DNA from: a virus
Strand: one strand, 5' to 3'
DNA length: 31,857 nt
IMG/VR virus record: IMGVR_UViG_3300037264_000560
Location: 1 to 31,857 of that record
Shown: positions 31,605 to 31,857 of the stretch, in pieces
Numbering within the stretch: the first letter of the stretch is position 1
How the letters are laid out: each line of letters opens with the position of its first letter
Position numbers and translations under genes: made by a program
Notes under the pieces: model-generated
What the model was told of the DNA's origin: nothing
Database searches by the model: none
Seen by the model: only the letters and a program-made list of their open reading frames with translations

Positions 31605-31756
31605 CTTGACGGGTAGCTCATTTATCCAGCGGCGGGCACCTGGTCGGGCTCTCGATCGCTCAGAGGCTGGCCTCGGATCTCGTCCATTACTCAGAGGCGG
31701 GCATGTTCACTTCCCGCGCGCGCCGGCGGAAACCTGGCCGGGTACCGGGTAGGGGC

Positions 31757-31774
31757 CGCCCGCGATCGCGGGCG
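31757..31774. repeat. 18-bp perfect palindrome
   Basis: CGCCCGCGATCGCGGGCG is fully self-complementary with no spacer and lies in very G+C-rich, apparently non-coding DNA near the right edge. It may bind a dimeric protein, or be a chance feature of CG-rich sequence. Confidence 0.5.
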
Positions 31775-31800
31775 CCGGCCGGTCGGGTACCTGTAAGAAC

Positions 31801-31814
31801 GTGCATGTATGCAC
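31801..31814. repeat. 14-bp inverted repeat GTGCAT-GT-ATGCAC
   Basis: Perfect 6-bp arms surround a 2-bp spacer. The TGCA core echoes the TGTGCA array 250 bp upstream, so it may be an outlying related site. Confidence 0.4.
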
Positions 31815-31857
31815 ATATCGGGCGGGGGGGGGGCTCGGCCGGGGCTCCGGCCCTGGC

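Larger units (their letters stand above)
31605..31857. other. Right-edge stretch with no supported gene
   Basis: This holds the partial third repeat, a near-repeat CTCAGAGGC(T/G)GG in two places (~31660 and ~31690), two palindromes and a run of ten G (31824-31833). Very short leftward frames (about 21-22 codons) are linked by TAATG/TAAATG-type junctions, but none has length, composition or a motif to support it. The rest of the control region (31309-31604) likewise contains only the listed sites and repeats. Confidence 0.5.

Noticed and set aside
31605-31857. tRNA gene or short coupled leftward peptides
   Set aside because: No T-loop or acceptor pattern is visible. The 21-22-codon frames are too short and lack support.

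Overview
This window is phage DNA: about 31.9 kb of densely packed, high-G+C sequence (clearly above 60% by eye). It holds a leftward virion/lysis block of about 27.5 kb and a rightward replication block of about 3.5 kb, which diverge from a control region near 27.53-27.75 kb. Almost every junction is a stop/start overlap (ATGA, GTGA, TGATG) or a gap of a few bases, and GTG starts are common. I see no tRNA, rRNA, integrase, transposase or CRISPR array. The host cannot be named from sequence. Base composition, GTG starts and an apparently leaderless promoter would fit a phage of a high-G+C bacterium such as an actinobacterium, but that is inference.

Leftward block, in transcription order: VRR-NUC nuclease (27542), Zn/HTH small terminase candidate, large terminase, portal, an 815-aa protein, a 1665-aa protein, scaffold, N4-gp56-type major capsid protein, and a strong intrinsic terminator just after the capsid gene. 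Next comes a six-gene sugar/glycan cassette: NAD-dependent epimerase, stand-alone asparagine-synthetase domain, glycosyltransferase, SAM methyltransferase, a glycosyltransferase fused to a degenerate S24/LexA-like domain, and a galactosyltransferase-like enzyme. It is followed by a head-tail adaptor, Dit-like protein, FN3-like minor tail protein, tail hub, a His-rich collar/fibre protein and a second fibre-like protein. The lysis genes (coiled-coil membrane protein, metallopeptidase-like endolysin, holin candidate) have their own candidate promoter and lead into small unknown genes that run off the left edge.

Rightward block: a consensus promoter (TTGACA-N17-TAGTAT) whose predicted transcript begins at an 89-nt inverted-repeat-closed leader. 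The genes after it are an OB-fold-like ssDNA-binding candidate, a small HTH protein, a prim-pol primase, a small unknown protein, a Dam-type adenine methyltransferase and an SF3/D5 helicase. About 570 bp without a supported gene follows, with palindromic operators, seven phased TGTGCA hexamers and a 23-bp tandem repeat. This resembles an origin or control region.

The most novel-looking signals are: (1) a palindrome TTGCG-N6-CGCAA found four times perfectly and once with one mismatch, always at gene boundaries or in non-coding control DNA; (2) the structured leader RNA; (3) the glycosyltransferase fused to a catalytically dead S24-like domain; (4) the glycan cassette inside the virion operon; and (5) the absence of a recognisable tail tube or conventionally placed tape measure, despite Dit- and hub-like genes and two giant unknown proteins beside the portal.
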